Numbered from the stretch's first letter, positions 17,647 to 29,352 are shown. The stretch is 64,000 bases of DNA from Cupriavidus sp. YR651 (GCF_900101625.1 NZ_FMYZ01000016.1:25251-89250); one strand, 5' to 3'. Notes: generated by a model not told the origin, from the sequence alone. Made by a program: numbers and translations.

Positions 17647-17667
17647 GGGCCGTTCAGGCCCTTTTTT
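17647..17667 (+). terminator. Intrinsic terminator hairpin just before the M23 gene
   Basis: Stem GGGCC/GGCCC with loop GTTCA is followed by six T (17662-17667) and ends 17 bases before the ATG at 17685. No plus-strand gene ends here (dciA lies on the other strand), so it may act as an attenuator or end a short transcript. Confidence 0.5.
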
Positions 17668-17684
17668 GCGTTGGGGGTAAGGTC

Positions 17685-18596
17685 ATGCAAATCATCGTGC
17701 TCCATCCGCGCGAGCCGCGGGTGTTCCGTTTCCAGCTCACACGGCCACGCGCCGTGCTGCTTGGCATGCTGTTGTGCGCTCTCGTGGCGACCGCATCGTC
17801 CGGCCTGACCTGGCTCCTGGCACGCGCCAGCGCGGCGCCCGAGCTTTCGCGGCAGGCGCGCGACAACGCCTATCTGCGTGAAAACCTAGCCGTGCTGGCC
17901 GCCCGCGTGGGCGAGCTCCAGGCGCAGATGGTCCGCCTGGATGCCCTCGGCGAGCGGGTCTCCGGCCTGGCCGGCATCTCGCCGCAAGACTTCGATTTCC
18001 GTCACCGCCCCGCCCGGGGAGGCCCGGCGCCCGCCGGGACTTCGCGCGATCTGACGCTGCCAGAACTGCGCGACGAACTGCTACGCCTTGGCGAGCAGGC
18101 CGATCACCGCGTGGATTATTTCGACGTGATCGAGGGGGCGTTGATGGATCGCCAGCTTCGTGAGCACCGCATCCCCAGCGTGATGCCTGTGGCCGCAGGC
18201 TACGATGGCTCCAGCTTCGGCGCCCGTATCGACCCGTTCTCCGGCCGGCGTACCCAGCACGATGGCGTCGACTTCGTCGCGCCGCCCGGCACGCCGATCG
18301 TGGCAGCGGCCGGCGGCGTCGTGGTTGCGGCGGAATGGCACCACGAATACGGGAACATGATCGACATCGACCACGGCAACGGGCTCAAGACGCGCTATGC
18401 GCATGCGTCGAAGTCGCTGGTGAAGGTGGGGGATCTGGTCCGGCCCGGCCAGCTGATTGCCCGGGTGGGGAGCACGGGGCGATCGACCGGGTCGCACCTG
18501 CACTTCGAGGTGCATGTGAATGGTGTGCCACGTAACCCGACCGCTTTCCTGACGGCCGCGGTGCCGGCACCGACCGATCGCACGGCAATCCGGTAG
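17685..18596 (+). CDS. Membrane-anchored M23 (LytM-type) metallopeptidase
   Basis: Predicted peptidoglycan endopeptidase or activator. The 303-residue protein has a short cytoplasmic tail, one membrane segment (about residues 23-45), a coiled-coil region (55-95), and a C-terminal M23 domain. The zinc ligands are intact: His192 and Asp196 (HDGVD) and His273 in HLHFEV; His240 is likely catalytic. Activity is therefore probable, unlike degenerate EnvC/NlpD-type domains. I chose the ATG at 17685 because GGGGGTAAGG precedes it; an in-frame ATG at 17637 would place a terminator hairpin inside the gene. It occupies the position that secM holds upstream of secA in E. coli. Confidence 0.9.
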   Translation: MQIIVLHPREPRVFRFQLTRPRAVLLGMLLCALVATASSGLTWLLARASAAPELSRQARDNAYLRENLAVLAARVGELQAQMVRLDALGERVSGLAGISPQDFDFRHRPARGGPAPAGTSRDLTLPELRDELLRLGEQADHRVDYFDVIEGALMDRQLREHRIPSVMPVAAGYDGSSFGARIDPFSGRRTQHDGVDFVAPPGTPIVAAAGGVVVAAEWHHEYGNMIDIDHGNGLKTRYAHASKSLVKVGDLVRPGQLIARVGSTGRSTGSHLHFEVHVNGVPRNPTAFLTAAVPAPTDRTAIR

Positions 18597-18824
18597 CCGC
18601 TTGTTGCCGCGCGGAACATTGAAGTCGGCTCCATTGTCCCAACCTGACCCGCAAGGTAGCCGGCCGATGTCCGGGCGGCTGTTGCTCCAGCGCAGAATCG
18701 GTGCCGGCGCGGCCCCGGCCACGACACCGGCACATGATAAACTCGGCGTTTCGCGCCAATCCACCCATTCCTCGCGCCGTCGCCCCGGGTCGCTTCGGGC
18801 TACGCGCGCAGGTGAAAGCACTCG

Positions 18825-21617
<2,793 letters not shown>

Positions 21618-21667
21618 GCGCAAGCCGCGACACCTGACAGTCACTGACTGAAGTCATCATCGAATGC

Positions 21668-21693
21668 AACATGCCCGCGCAAGCGGGCATGTT
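21668..21693 (+). terminator. Strong hairpin between secA and argJ
   Basis: A perfect 11-bp stem, AACATGCCCGC/GCGGGCATGTT, has a GCAA loop. No T-tract follows, so it may act as a transcript-stabilising or processing hairpin, or as an imperfect secA terminator, rather than a canonical intrinsic terminator. It ends 24 bases before the argJ start. Confidence 0.5.
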
Positions 21694-21717
21694 CGTCAAA
21701 GCAGAGAGGAAACGCAC

Positions 21718-22944
21718 ATGCCCGTCAACCTGCCCCTGCCTCAGGCAGAAAACCTCAAATCCGTCGCCGGCGTGGAGCTCGGCTGGGCCGAAGGCGGTAT
21801 TCGCAAGGCCAACCGCAAGGATGTGCTGGTGGTCCGGGTGGCCGAAGGCAGCACCGTGGCGGGCGTCTTCACCCAGAACCGCTTCTGCGCCGCACCGGTC
21901 CAGGTCTGCCGCGAGCACCTGGCCGCAGGCAAGGGCATCCGTGCCCTGGTGGTGAATACCGGCAATGCCAACGCCGGCACCGGCGAGCCGGGCCTGGTGG
22001 CCGCGCGCGCCACGTGCGATGCCGTGGCCGCACAACTCGGAATCGCGGCGAACCAGGTGCTGCCGTTTTCGACCGGCGTGATCCTGGAGCCATTGCCGGT
22101 CGATCGCCTGACCGCGGCCCTGCCCGCCGCCATCGCCAACGCGCGCGCCGACAACTGGCTGGCCGCCGCCGAATCGATCATGACCACCGACACGCAGCCG
22201 AAGGCCGCGTCGCGCACGGTGCAGATCGACGGCAAGACCGTCACGCTGTCCGGTATCAGCAAGGGCGCCGGCATGATCCGCCCGAACATGGCCACCATGC
22301 TCGGCTTTATCGCCATGGACGCCGCCGTGGCCCAGCCGGTGCTGCAGGCGTTGGTCTCGCACGCCGCTGACCATTCGTTCAACAGCATCACCATCGATGG
22401 CGACACGTCGACCAACGACTCCTTCGTGCTGATCGCCACGGGCAAGTCGGGCGCGGTCGTCGACCGTGCCGACGGCCCGGCGTTTGCAGCGCTGCGCGAC
22501 GCCGTGACGGCGCTGGCACAGGAACTGGCGCAGATGATCGTCCGCGACGGCGAAGGTGCCACCAAGCTGATGACGATCCGCGTGGAAGGTGGCAAGAATG
22601 TGGCCGAGTGCCGCCAGATCGCCTATGCCGTTGCGCACTCGCCGCTGGTGAAGACGGCGTTCTACGCATCGGACCCCAACCTCGGCCGCATCCTGGCCGC
22701 GGTGGGCTACGCGGGCGTGAATGACCTGGATGTGGACCGCGTGAACCTGTGGCTCGACGATGTCTGGGTTGCCCGCGACGGCGGCCGCAATCCCGACTAT
22801 CGTGAAGAGGACGGCCAGCGCGTGATGAAGCAGGCCGAGATCACGGTGCGCATCGCCCTGGGCCGCGGCAATGCCGAAGCCACGGTATGGACGTGCGACC
22901 TCTCGCACGACTACGTGTCGATCAACGCCGACTATCGTTCCTGA
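21718..22944 (+). CDS. argJ: Bifunctional ornithine acetyltransferase/N-acetylglutamate synthase
   Basis: Enzyme of the cyclic arginine pathway: it transfers acetyl from N-acetylornithine to glutamate and can also use acetyl-CoA. The 408-residue precursor has the autoproteolysis site NMATMLGF with nucleophile Thr193, which forms the N-terminus of the beta chain, and the oxyanion-hole motif STGVI (Thr119-Gly120). I start it at the ATG at 21718, which has a good GAGAGGA site; an in-frame upstream ATG would place the hairpin in the coding part. It lies downstream of secA, a common betaproteobacterial arrangement. Confidence 0.96.
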   Translation: MPVNLPLPQAENLKSVAGVELGWAEGGIRKANRKDVLVVRVAEGSTVAGVFTQNRFCAAPVQVCREHLAAGKGIRALVVNTGNANAGTGEPGLVAARATCDAVAAQLGIAANQVLPFSTGVILEPLPVDRLTAALPAAIANARADNWLAAAESIMTTDTQPKAASRTVQIDGKTVTLSGISKGAGMIRPNMATMLGFIAMDAAVAQPVLQALVSHAADHSFNSITIDGDTSTNDSFVLIATGKSGAVVDRADGPAFAALRDAVTALAQELAQMIVRDGEGATKLMTIRVEGGKNVAECRQIAYAVAHSPLVKTAFYASDPNLGRILAAVGYAGVNDLDVDRVNLWLDDVWVARDGGRNPDYREEDGQRVMKQAEITVRIALGRGNAEATVWTCDLSHDYVSINADYRS

Positions 22945-23013
22945 TGCGTTGCCCCGCCGGCCCGCCACGCGGGCCGGCATCCCAGCTGTCATCTCTCGCT
23001 TTCGCGCCTCGCC

Positions 23014-23916
23014 ATGTCTGACCTCGCCTCCCGCCTCGACACCTTTCTTGCCCGACTCGAACAATGGCTGCCGCCGCAACTGACCGACGCGGACTGGCAG
23101 GAGGCGGTAGCGTTCCGCTGGCGCAAGCGGCAAAGCCTGTTTGGCAACATTGGCTACCTCCAGCCGATTCGCCAGCTGCCGCCGATCCACCTGGACGACC
23201 TGAAGAACATCGAGCGCCAGAAGGACGCCATCGTCGCCAATACGCGTCAGTTCGTGGCCCGTCTGCCGGCCAACAATGTGCTGCTGACCGGCGCGCGCGG
23301 TACGGGCAAGTCGTCGCTGATCAAGGCCTGCCTGAATGCCTATGTGAAGGATGGCCTGCGTCTGGTCGAAGTCGACAAGGACGACCTCGGCGACCTCGGC
23401 GATATCGTCGAACAAGTGTCGCAGCGTCCCGAGCGGTTTGTGATCTTCTGCGATGACCTGTCGTTCGAGGAAGGCGAGTCGGGCTACAAGTCGCTGAAGT
23501 CGGCGCTGGACGGGTCCGTGGCGGCGCAGTCGGACAATGTGCTGATCTACGCCACGTCTAACCGCCGGCACCTGCTGCCCGAGTACATGAAGGACAACGA
23601 GACCTACCAGCACACCGCCGATGGCGAAATCCATCCGGGTGAGGTGGTCGAGGAAAAGATCTCGCTGTCCGAGCGCTTCGGCCTGTGGCTGTCGTTTTAT
23701 CCGCCCAAGCAGGACGAATACCTGGCCATCGTCGGCCACTGGCTGTCGCACTTTGGCTGCAGCGCGGAGGACATTGCTGCCGCGCGCGGCGATGCACTGG
23801 TCTGGGCGCTCGAGCGTGGTTCACGCTCGGGCCGTGTGGCGTGGCAGTTCGCGCGCGACTGGGGCGGCAAGCACGGCAAGCCGTTCCTGCCAGACGTGGA
23901 TGGCAGCCAGGCATGA
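23014..23916 (+). CDS. AAA-family ATPase, DUF815
   Basis: A 300-residue cytoplasmic protein of the DUF815 family of AAA-like ATPases, whose function is not established. It has a helical N-terminus (about residues 1-60), Walker A GARGTGKS at residues 93-100, Walker B IFCDDLSFE (Asp147-Asp148), a sensor-1-like YATSNRRHL, and SLSERFGLWLSF near the arginine-finger position. The stop overlaps the next gene, a Nudix hydrolase, by 4 bases, so the two are probably co-translated. The DUF815-MutT pair downstream of argJ is, to my knowledge, common in this group. Confidence 0.85.
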   Translation: MSDLASRLDTFLARLEQWLPPQLTDADWQEAVAFRWRKRQSLFGNIGYLQPIRQLPPIHLDDLKNIERQKDAIVANTRQFVARLPANNVLLTGARGTGKSSLIKACLNAYVKDGLRLVEVDKDDLGDLGDIVEQVSQRPERFVIFCDDLSFEEGESGYKSLKSALDGSVAAQSDNVLIYATSNRRHLLPEYMKDNETYQHTADGEIHPGEVVEEKISLSERFGLWLSFYPPKQDEYLAIVGHWLSHFGCSAEDIAAARGDALVWALERGSRSGRVAWQFARDWGGKHGKPFLPDVDGSQA

Positions 23917-24350
23917 GCGCCAAGCCGGAAACGACTGTGGCGACCGACGGGCAGCCACGCAAGGTAACCGAGGTGGCCGTCGGCGTGATGATCCAGCCCG
24001 ATGGCCGCTTCCTGCTGGCGCAACGGCCGGCCGGCAAGCCGTACGAGGGCTACTGGGAATTTCCGGGCGGCAAGCTGGAGCCGGGCGAATCGGTGGAGGC
24101 CGCGCTGGCGCGCGAGCTGCACGAGGAACTGGGCCTCGACGTGACCCGCTGCGAACGCTGGCACACGCTGGAACATGACTATCCGCACGCCTACGTGCGG
24201 CTCTACTTCTGCAAGGTCACGGATTGGCGCGGCGATCCCGTCGGCCGCGAAGGCCAGGCCTTCTCCTGGCAGGCCGTGCCCGTGACCGTGGGGCCGTTGC
24301 TGCCGGCGACGATCCCAGTGGTGGAATGGCTGGCGGAGGAATCCCGCTAG
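23913..24350 (+). CDS. mutT: MutT-like Nudix hydrolase (8-oxo-dGTP diphosphatase)
   Basis: A 145-residue Nudix protein, probably clearing 8-oxo-dGTP from the nucleotide pool. It has a complete Nudix box at residues 52-75: GGKLEPGES followed by AALARELHEELGL, with the REL..EELG metal-binding core. The motif VAVGVMIQPDGRFLLAQRPAGKPYEGYWEFPGG is close to MutT rather than to RppH. The ATG at 23913 overlaps the upstream ATPase stop (ATGA); longer in-frame extensions are inside that gene. Substrate is inferred from family resemblance. Confidence 0.88.
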   Translation: MSAKPETTVATDGQPRKVTEVAVGVMIQPDGRFLLAQRPAGKPYEGYWEFPGGKLEPGESVEAALARELHEELGLDVTRCERWHTLEHDYPHAYVRLYFCKVTDWRGDPVGREGQAFSWQAVPVTVGPLLPATIPVVEWLAEESR

Positions 24351-24413
24351 CGCAGAACTTGCAGTCCCGTCGCCCCCGTCGCCAGAACCTGAACAACAAA
24401 CACTGGAGGCTCA

Positions 24414-26447
24414 ATGCAACGTGTTGACCGCATCGATGACGCTGTTTCGTTGCCCGAGCTGACGCTACGCGGCGTCATTCTGGGCGCGCTGATCACAGTG
24501 GTGTTCACTGCCTCGAACATCTACCTGGGACTCAAGGTCGGCCTGACCTTCTCGTCCGCGATTCCCGCCGCCGTCATCTCCATGGCCGTGCTGCGGCTCT
24601 TCCCCGGCGCAAACATCCTTGAGAACAACATGGTGCAGACGCAGGCGTCTGCTGCAGGCACCCTGTCGTCGATCATCTTTATCCTGCCGGGTCTGGTCAT
24701 GCTCGGGCACTGGCAAGGCTTTCCGTTCTGGCAGACGCTGTCGATCTGCGCCGCTGGCGGCATGCTCGGCGTGATCTTCAGCATCCCTTTGCGCCATGCG
24801 ATGGTGGTGAAGAGCGACCTGCCGTATCCCGAAGGCGTGGCCGCCGCGGAAATCCTGCGTGTGGGTAGCGCTGCCCCGGCCGATGCGGCCGGCAAGAAAC
24901 AGGCAACCGGCCTGGCCGATCTCATGGCGGGCGGCGTGGCCGCGGGCGTGTTCAGCTTCGCCGCGGGTGGTCTGCGCGTGCTGGCCGAGGGCGCCAACGC
25001 GTGGCTGGCAGCGGGGGCATCGGTGGTGCGGTTGTCGATGGGATTCTCGCTTGCGCTGGTCGGGGCTGGCTATCTCGTCGGCATCGTCGGCGGGCTGGCC
25101 ATGCTGCTAGGGCTGGTGCTGACTTGGGGCATCGCCGTGCCGTGGCTCACGGCCGTCACGCCGATGCCGTCCGGCGCCACGCTGGCCAGCTTTGGCACGT
25201 CGGTGTGGAGCACGCAGGCACGCTTTATTGGTGCCGGCACCATCGGCATCGCGGCGATCTGGACACTCGGCACGCTGTTCAAGCCGATGATGGAGGGCAT
25301 TCGCGCGTCGATGGGTGCGCTGCGCGGCAGCGGCGTGGGCGAGGGCGGTCCGATACCGCGTACGCAGCGCGATCTGCCTGCCGTCTGGATCGGTGTCATC
25401 ACGCTGGTGCTGCTGGTCGTGCTGGCCATCACGTTCGGTCACTTCCTTGCCCCGGCACCGCTGGATGCGGGGGCGAGCTGGCGCCTCGTGGCCTGCGCCG
25501 TGCTGTTCGCGTTTGTGTTCGGCTTCCTGGTGGCGGCGGCATGCGGCTATATGGCCGGCCTGGTCGGATCATCCGCCAGCCCGATTTCCGGAATCGGCAT
25601 CATCGCCGTGATCCTGGTTTCGCTGCTGATCCTGGGCATCGGTACGCTGGACGGCCTGCTCGGCACGCCGGAGGGCGGCAAGTTCGCGATCGCACTGGCC
25701 ATCTTCACGACCTCGGCCGTCGTGGCCGTGGCGTCGATCTCCAATGACAACCTGCAGGACCTGAAGACGGGTTGGATCGTCGGCGCCACGCCATGGCGTC
25801 AGCAGGTGGCCCTGCTGATCGGCTGCGCGGTCGGTGCGGCCGTGATCCCGCCGGTGCTGGAGCTGCTGTACCACGCCTATGGTTTCGCGGGCGCGCTGCC
25901 CAGAGCCGACATGGATCCCGGCCAGGCCCTTGCCGCGCCGCAGGCCACGCTGATGACGGCCATCGCCACGGGCATCTTCACGCACCAGCTCAACTGGACC
26001 ATGATCCTGATCGGCGTGGCGCTGGGTGTGGTGCTGATCACGATCGACGAAATATTGCGCCGCCGGGGCGGCGTGGCCCGGTTGCCCGTGCTGGCCGTGG
26101 GCATTGGCATCTATCTGCCGCCGACGATCAGTTCGGCACTCGTAGTGGGGGCGGTGCTGTCCTGGTGGCTGTTGCGCGCTGAGCGCCGACGTGCCGCTGC
26201 GCGTGGCGACGACGTGAAGCTGGCGGTTGAGCATGCCGAACGGCGCGGCACGCTGCTGGCTTCCGGCCTGATTGTCGGCGAGAGTCTGGTGGGTGTGGCG
26301 CTGGCCGCGGTGATTGGCCTGTCAGGCAAGGAGGCGCCGCTGGCGCTGGTCGGCGAAGGGTTCGGCACGACCGCGCAATGGCTGGGCCTGGCGGTCTTTG
26401 TGCTGGTTTGCGTGGGATTCTGCCAGCGCGTGCTCGCCGCCCGGTAG
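24414..26447 (+). CDS. OPT-family oligopeptide transporter
   Basis: A 677-residue polytopic inner-membrane protein of the OPT superfamily, with proton-coupled uptake of small peptides or metal-chelator conjugates in characterised members. It opens with LPELTLRGVILGALITVVFTA and ASNIYLGLKVGLTFSSAIP, the OPT signature region, and shows about 14-16 hydrophobic segments spread through its length. CTGGAGG precedes the ATG at 24414. It follows mutT by 63 bases and may be transcribed with it. The substrate cannot be inferred from the sequence. Confidence 0.9.
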   Translation: MQRVDRIDDAVSLPELTLRGVILGALITVVFTASNIYLGLKVGLTFSSAIPAAVISMAVLRLFPGANILENNMVQTQASAAGTLSSIIFILPGLVMLGHWQGFPFWQTLSICAAGGMLGVIFSIPLRHAMVVKSDLPYPEGVAAAEILRVGSAAPADAAGKKQATGLADLMAGGVAAGVFSFAAGGLRVLAEGANAWLAAGASVVRLSMGFSLALVGAGYLVGIVGGLAMLLGLVLTWGIAVPWLTAVTPMPSGATLASFGTSVWSTQARFIGAGTIGIAAIWTLGTLFKPMMEGIRASMGALRGSGVGEGGPIPRTQRDLPAVWIGVITLVLLVVLAITFGHFLAPAPLDAGASWRLVACAVLFAFVFGFLVAAACGYMAGLVGSSASPISGIGIIAVILVSLLILGIGTLDGLLGTPEGGKFAIALAIFTTSAVVAVASISNDNLQDLKTGWIVGATPWRQQVALLIGCAVGAAVIPPVLELLYHAYGFAGALPRADMDPGQALAAPQATLMTAIATGIFTHQLNWTMILIGVALGVVLITIDEILRRRGGVARLPVLAVGIGIYLPPTISSALVVGAVLSWWLLRAERRRAAARGDDVKLAVEHAERRGTLLASGLIVGESLVGVALAAVIGLSGKEAPLALVGEGFGTTAQWLGLAVFVLVCVGFCQRVLAAR

Positions 26448-26471
26448 GCGGGCGGTCGGACACGATATCAG

Positions 26472-26510
26472 GCAGGAAGGTGACAGCAGGAAGGTGACAG
26501 CAGGAAGGCG
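26472..26510. repeat. 14-bp tandem repeat, 2.8 copies
   Basis: The unit GCAGGAAGGTGACA is present twice exactly (26472-26485, 26486-26499), and a third partial copy follows (26500-26510). It lies between the convergent OPT gene and yacG. Confidence 0.8.
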
Positions 26511-26522
26511 AGGCAGGTGCCC

Positions 26523-26711
26523 TCAGTCTTCCTCGTCTTCCGGCGAATCCTGCGGCGTCTCGCCGGGCTTGCCGCCGATGACGTACTTCTCGGCCGCCCA
26601 GGCGCCCAGGTCAATCTGCTTGCAGCGATCGGAACAGAACGGGCGGAACTTGTTTTCCGGCACCCATGCGACATCCTTGCCGCAGGTGGGACATTTAACG
26701 ACGGCGGGCAT
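26523..26711 (-). CDS. yacG: DNA gyrase inhibitor YacG, zinc-binding
   Basis: A 62-residue zinc-finger protein. In E. coli YacG binds GyrB and blocks DNA binding by gyrase. The four zinc ligands Cys7, Cys10, Cys26 and Cys30 (KCPTC and FCSDRC) and the motif IDLGAWAAEKYVI are typical, and the acidic C-terminus (SPEDEED) is also usual. It is the last gene of the run pilB to yacG, 9 bases after zapD, as in many proteobacteria where coaE, zapD and yacG are adjacent. Confidence 0.95.
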   Translation of the reverse strand: MPAVVKCPTCGKDVAWVPENKFRPFCSDRCKQIDLGAWAAEKYVIGGKPGETPQDSPEDEED

Positions 26712-26720
26712 CGGCGGACT

Positions 26721-27479
26721 TCAGAAATTACAGAGCTTGAGCAGGAACGGAATATCGGCGTCGACCGAACGCGGCCGCATGTCGCCGTCCTGCTGGGTGA
26801 AGCGCACCCACAGCATGTACTTGTTGGCGCTCATCTCCGGGATGAATGCGAGCAGCGACTCATCCAGGTAGACCTGCATCAGTTGATAGCTTCTTCCAGA
26901 CAGCATCTGCTGATAGCTGCCGCCCGTGGCAATCACCTTGCCGCTCTGGCCGGACTCACGCAGCAGGCGCAGCACGATGGAGGCACCCATGCGCAGCGAA
27001 GTCAGCGGGCGGGCCCACTTGAGGATGTCCGAGCGGCGATCCTCGGACGGGCGATGCTGCCACGCATAGTAGGCGGGTAAGTCGAATTCGCAGGTGCCAC
27101 CGGGGATGATCGCGCGGCTGCGGATGCTCGTGAGCCACTCGTTGTCGGCCAGCAGTTGGCCGGCCTTGCCCACGGTCTGGTTCAGCGCGGCGATGCCCTG
27201 CTCGATCTCGGTGATGACGTTGACGAGCGCGTCCTGGTCGATTTGCGGATTGGCGCGCAGCGGCGACAGCGCCTGGCGTTGCCGCTCCAGTTCCTTGATC
27301 AGGTCCGTCTTGAGGTCGGCACGGCCGGCCACGTCGATGATCTCGAACAGCGTGGTGATGGCGACGTGATGCTGCTGGGGATGTTCCTGTACGAGGAAAT
27401 AATCCAGCCGATCGAACAGGTCTTCCAGGCGCAGGAGCGTCCTGATGCGTTCGTTGAAAGGATATTCGTACAGGATCAA
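26721..27479 (-). CDS. zapD: Cell division protein ZapD
   Basis: Cytoplasmic protein that binds the FtsZ C-terminus and bundles FtsZ filaments. The family normally begins MILYEYPFNERIRTLLRLE, and here the same sequence follows a TTG at 27479, which I take as the start (252 residues). No clear Shine-Dalgarno site precedes it. The frame remains open to a GTG at 27581, but the extra 34 residues (CHHPRAGVAGHGQ...) do not look like protein. Conserved segments GGTCEFDLPAYYAW and GGSYQQMLSGRSYQLMQV support the assignment. The 263 bases between it and coaE contain no recognisable gene. Confidence 0.92.
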   Translation of the reverse strand: MILYEYPFNERIRTLLRLEDLFDRLDYFLVQEHPQQHHVAITTLFEIIDVAGRADLKTDLIKELERQRQALSPLRANPQIDQDALVNVITEIEQGIAALNQTVGKAGQLLADNEWLTSIRSRAIIPGGTCEFDLPAYYAWQHRPSEDRRSDILKWARPLTSLRMGASIVLRLLRESGQSGKVIATGGSYQQMLSGRSYQLMQVYLDESLLAFIPEMSANKYMLWVRFTQQDGDMRPRSVDADIPFLLKLCNF

Positions 27480-27742
27480 GTGCGGTGTCCGTGCGGCGCG
27501 GCGGTTGGCGGGTCGTTTCAGCCGGTGGGCGTTCGGGGCCTGCCCGTGGCCGGCAACACCCGCGCGCGGGTGGTGGCACACAGGCCGGAAGCCGTCAGTA
27601 AGCGCTCATTTCCCGGCATGTTCAGCGCATTCTATGCGAGTCGGGCGCTGAGGACAAATGCAACGTGGCCGTGCGACGTACTCGGGACGTGTGCGGGACT
27701 TGCCCGGGATGGACCCAGGGCCCGTGCAACCCGCGCGGGCCG

Positions 27743-28378
27743 CTATTCTTCCCCGCCCGGTGCCACCGGCACGGCGCCTTGCGCGCGATACAGCGCATCC
27801 AGCCGGGCCACTTGTGGCGGCAGCGCGTCGGGTGGGCCATCGTTATCGACCACGTCGTCCGCCTGTGCAAGTCGTTCTGCGCGCGTCGCCTGGCGGCACA
27901 TGATCGACAACACCTGCTCGCGCGTGAATCCGTTGCGCGCCATCACGCGTGAGATCTGCGTCTCCTCGTGGCAGTCCACCACCAGTACGCGCCCGACGCG
28001 TCCGCGCCACGTGCCCGATTCCACCAGCAGCGGCACCACGTAAATCAGGTACGGATGCTGGCCGGCGGCGCGGATGGCTGCGGCGCGCGCCTCGGTCACA
28101 CTTCGTATCAGCGGATGGGTGATGCCCTCGAGTGTGGCCTTGGCGGTTGGGTCGGAGAAAACCAGCGCGCGCATGGCGTCGCGGTCCATGGCGCCGTCCG
28201 GGCGCAGGCAGCCGGGGCCGAAGGCGGCAACCAGTGGCGCGATGGCGGCACCACCGGGTGCCGTGATCTCGTGGGCGATCAGGTCGGTATCGATCAGCGC
28301 GGCGCCTCGCGCGGCGAACAAGTCGGCGACGCGGGTCTTGCCGGAGCCAATGCCGCCGGTGAGTCCGATTTCCAGCAT
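27743..28378 (-). CDS. coaE: Dephospho-CoA kinase
   Basis: Last enzyme of coenzyme A synthesis: phosphorylates the 3'-hydroxyl of dephospho-CoA. The 211-residue protein has the P-loop GGIGSGKT at residues 8-15, DTDLIAHE in the CoA-binding part and PLLVESG. I take the ATG at 28378, since the upstream open frame antisense to nothing recognisable overlaps pilD. It lies 77 bases downstream of pilD, and the order pilD-coaE-zapD-yacG is widely conserved. Confidence 0.95.
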   Translation of the reverse strand: MLEIGLTGGIGSGKTRVADLFAARGAALIDTDLIAHEITAPGGAAIAPLVAAFGPGCLRPDGAMDRDAMRALVFSDPTAKATLEGITHPLIRSVTEARAAAIRAAGQHPYLIYVVPLLVESGTWRGRVGRVLVVDCHEETQISRVMARNGFTREQVLSIMCRQATRAERLAQADDVVDNDGPPDALPPQVARLDALYRAQGAVPVAPGGEE

Positions 28379-28455
28379 GGGGCGGTGTTGAGCAATCGTG
28401 GCGAATGCCGCCAACGATACCAGCTTGCGATCGTTGGCGGCCTGTCGGCGTGCTG

Positions 28456-29349
28456 TCAGTGGCCGGTCACGAGTCCCAGCGGCAGCACATCGGCGCCGAA
28501 AAACAGGACGATCAGGCCGGCGCCGGCGATGAATGGTCCGTAGGGGAAGGGCGTTTCGCTGCCCTGGCGCCGCGCGACGAGCAGTCCCAGGCCGAACAGC
28601 GCACCGACGACGGACGACAGCAACACCAGCGCGGGCAGCGCCTGCCAGCCAAACCAGGCGCCGAGGGCACCCATCAGCTTGAAGTCGCCGTAGCCCATGC
28701 CTTCCTTGCCGCGTACGAGCTTGAACAACCAGTAGACGCTCCACAGCAGCAGGTAGCCCGCCGCCGCGCCAATCACGGCATCGGTCAGCGTGGCGAACAG
28801 GCCCTGGAGATTCAGTAGCAGCCCCAGCCACAGCAGCGGCAGTGTGATCTGGTCCGGCAGCAGTTGGGTATCGGCGTCGATCATCGTCAGCGAGACCAGC
28901 GCCCAGACCATGACGATCGCGGCCAGTGCCTGAGCCGTCGGGCCGAAGTGCCACATCGCCAGGGCGCTGAGCACGGCCGTCGCCAGTTCGACCAGCGGAT
29001 AGCGGATGCCGATCGGCGCCTTGCAGGACGAGCACTTGCCGCGCAGGAACAGATAGCTGATGACGGGAATGTTCTCCCATGCCGCGATCTGGTGGCCGCA
29101 ATGCGGGCAGACCGATCGCGGCACCATCAGGTTGTAGCGCCCTGGATGCGGCAGCGGTTCATTACGCAATTCGGCCAGGTAATTGGCTTCGTCGTACTCC
29201 ATCATCCGGGGCAGGCGATGGATCACCACGTTGAGAAAGCTGCCCACCACGAGGCCCAGGAGCCCGGCCACCGCCACCAGGAATGCCGGCGGCAGGGCCG
29301 CCAGCACCGGCAGTGTTGCGGCGCCAGCGGCGCCAATGACTGACTGCAT
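28456..29349 (-). CDS. pilD: Type IV prepilin peptidase/N-methyltransferase PilD
   Basis: Inner-membrane aspartic peptidase that cleaves and N-methylates type IV prepilins and pseudopilins. The 297-residue protein has the cytoplasmic zinc site formed by Cys81, Cys84, Cys106 and Cys109, and the two catalytic aspartate regions MIDADTQLLPD (around 158-166) and GYGDFK (Asp222), plus about eight membrane segments. The tetracysteine shows it is the bifunctional form. It starts 3 bases after pilC, so the two are tightly coupled. Confidence 0.96.
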   Translation of the reverse strand: MQSVIGAAGAATLPVLAALPPAFLVAVAGLLGLVVGSFLNVVIHRLPRMMEYDEANYLAELRNEPLPHPGRYNLMVPRSVCPHCGHQIAAWENIPVISYLFLRGKCSSCKAPIGIRYPLVELATAVLSALAMWHFGPTAQALAAIVMVWALVSLTMIDADTQLLPDQITLPLLWLGLLLNLQGLFATLTDAVIGAAAGYLLLWSVYWLFKLVRGKEGMGYGDFKLMGALGAWFGWQALPALVLLSSVVGALFGLGLLVARRQGSETPFPYGPFIAGAGLIVLFFGADVLPLGLVTGH

Positions 29350-29352
29350 GCC

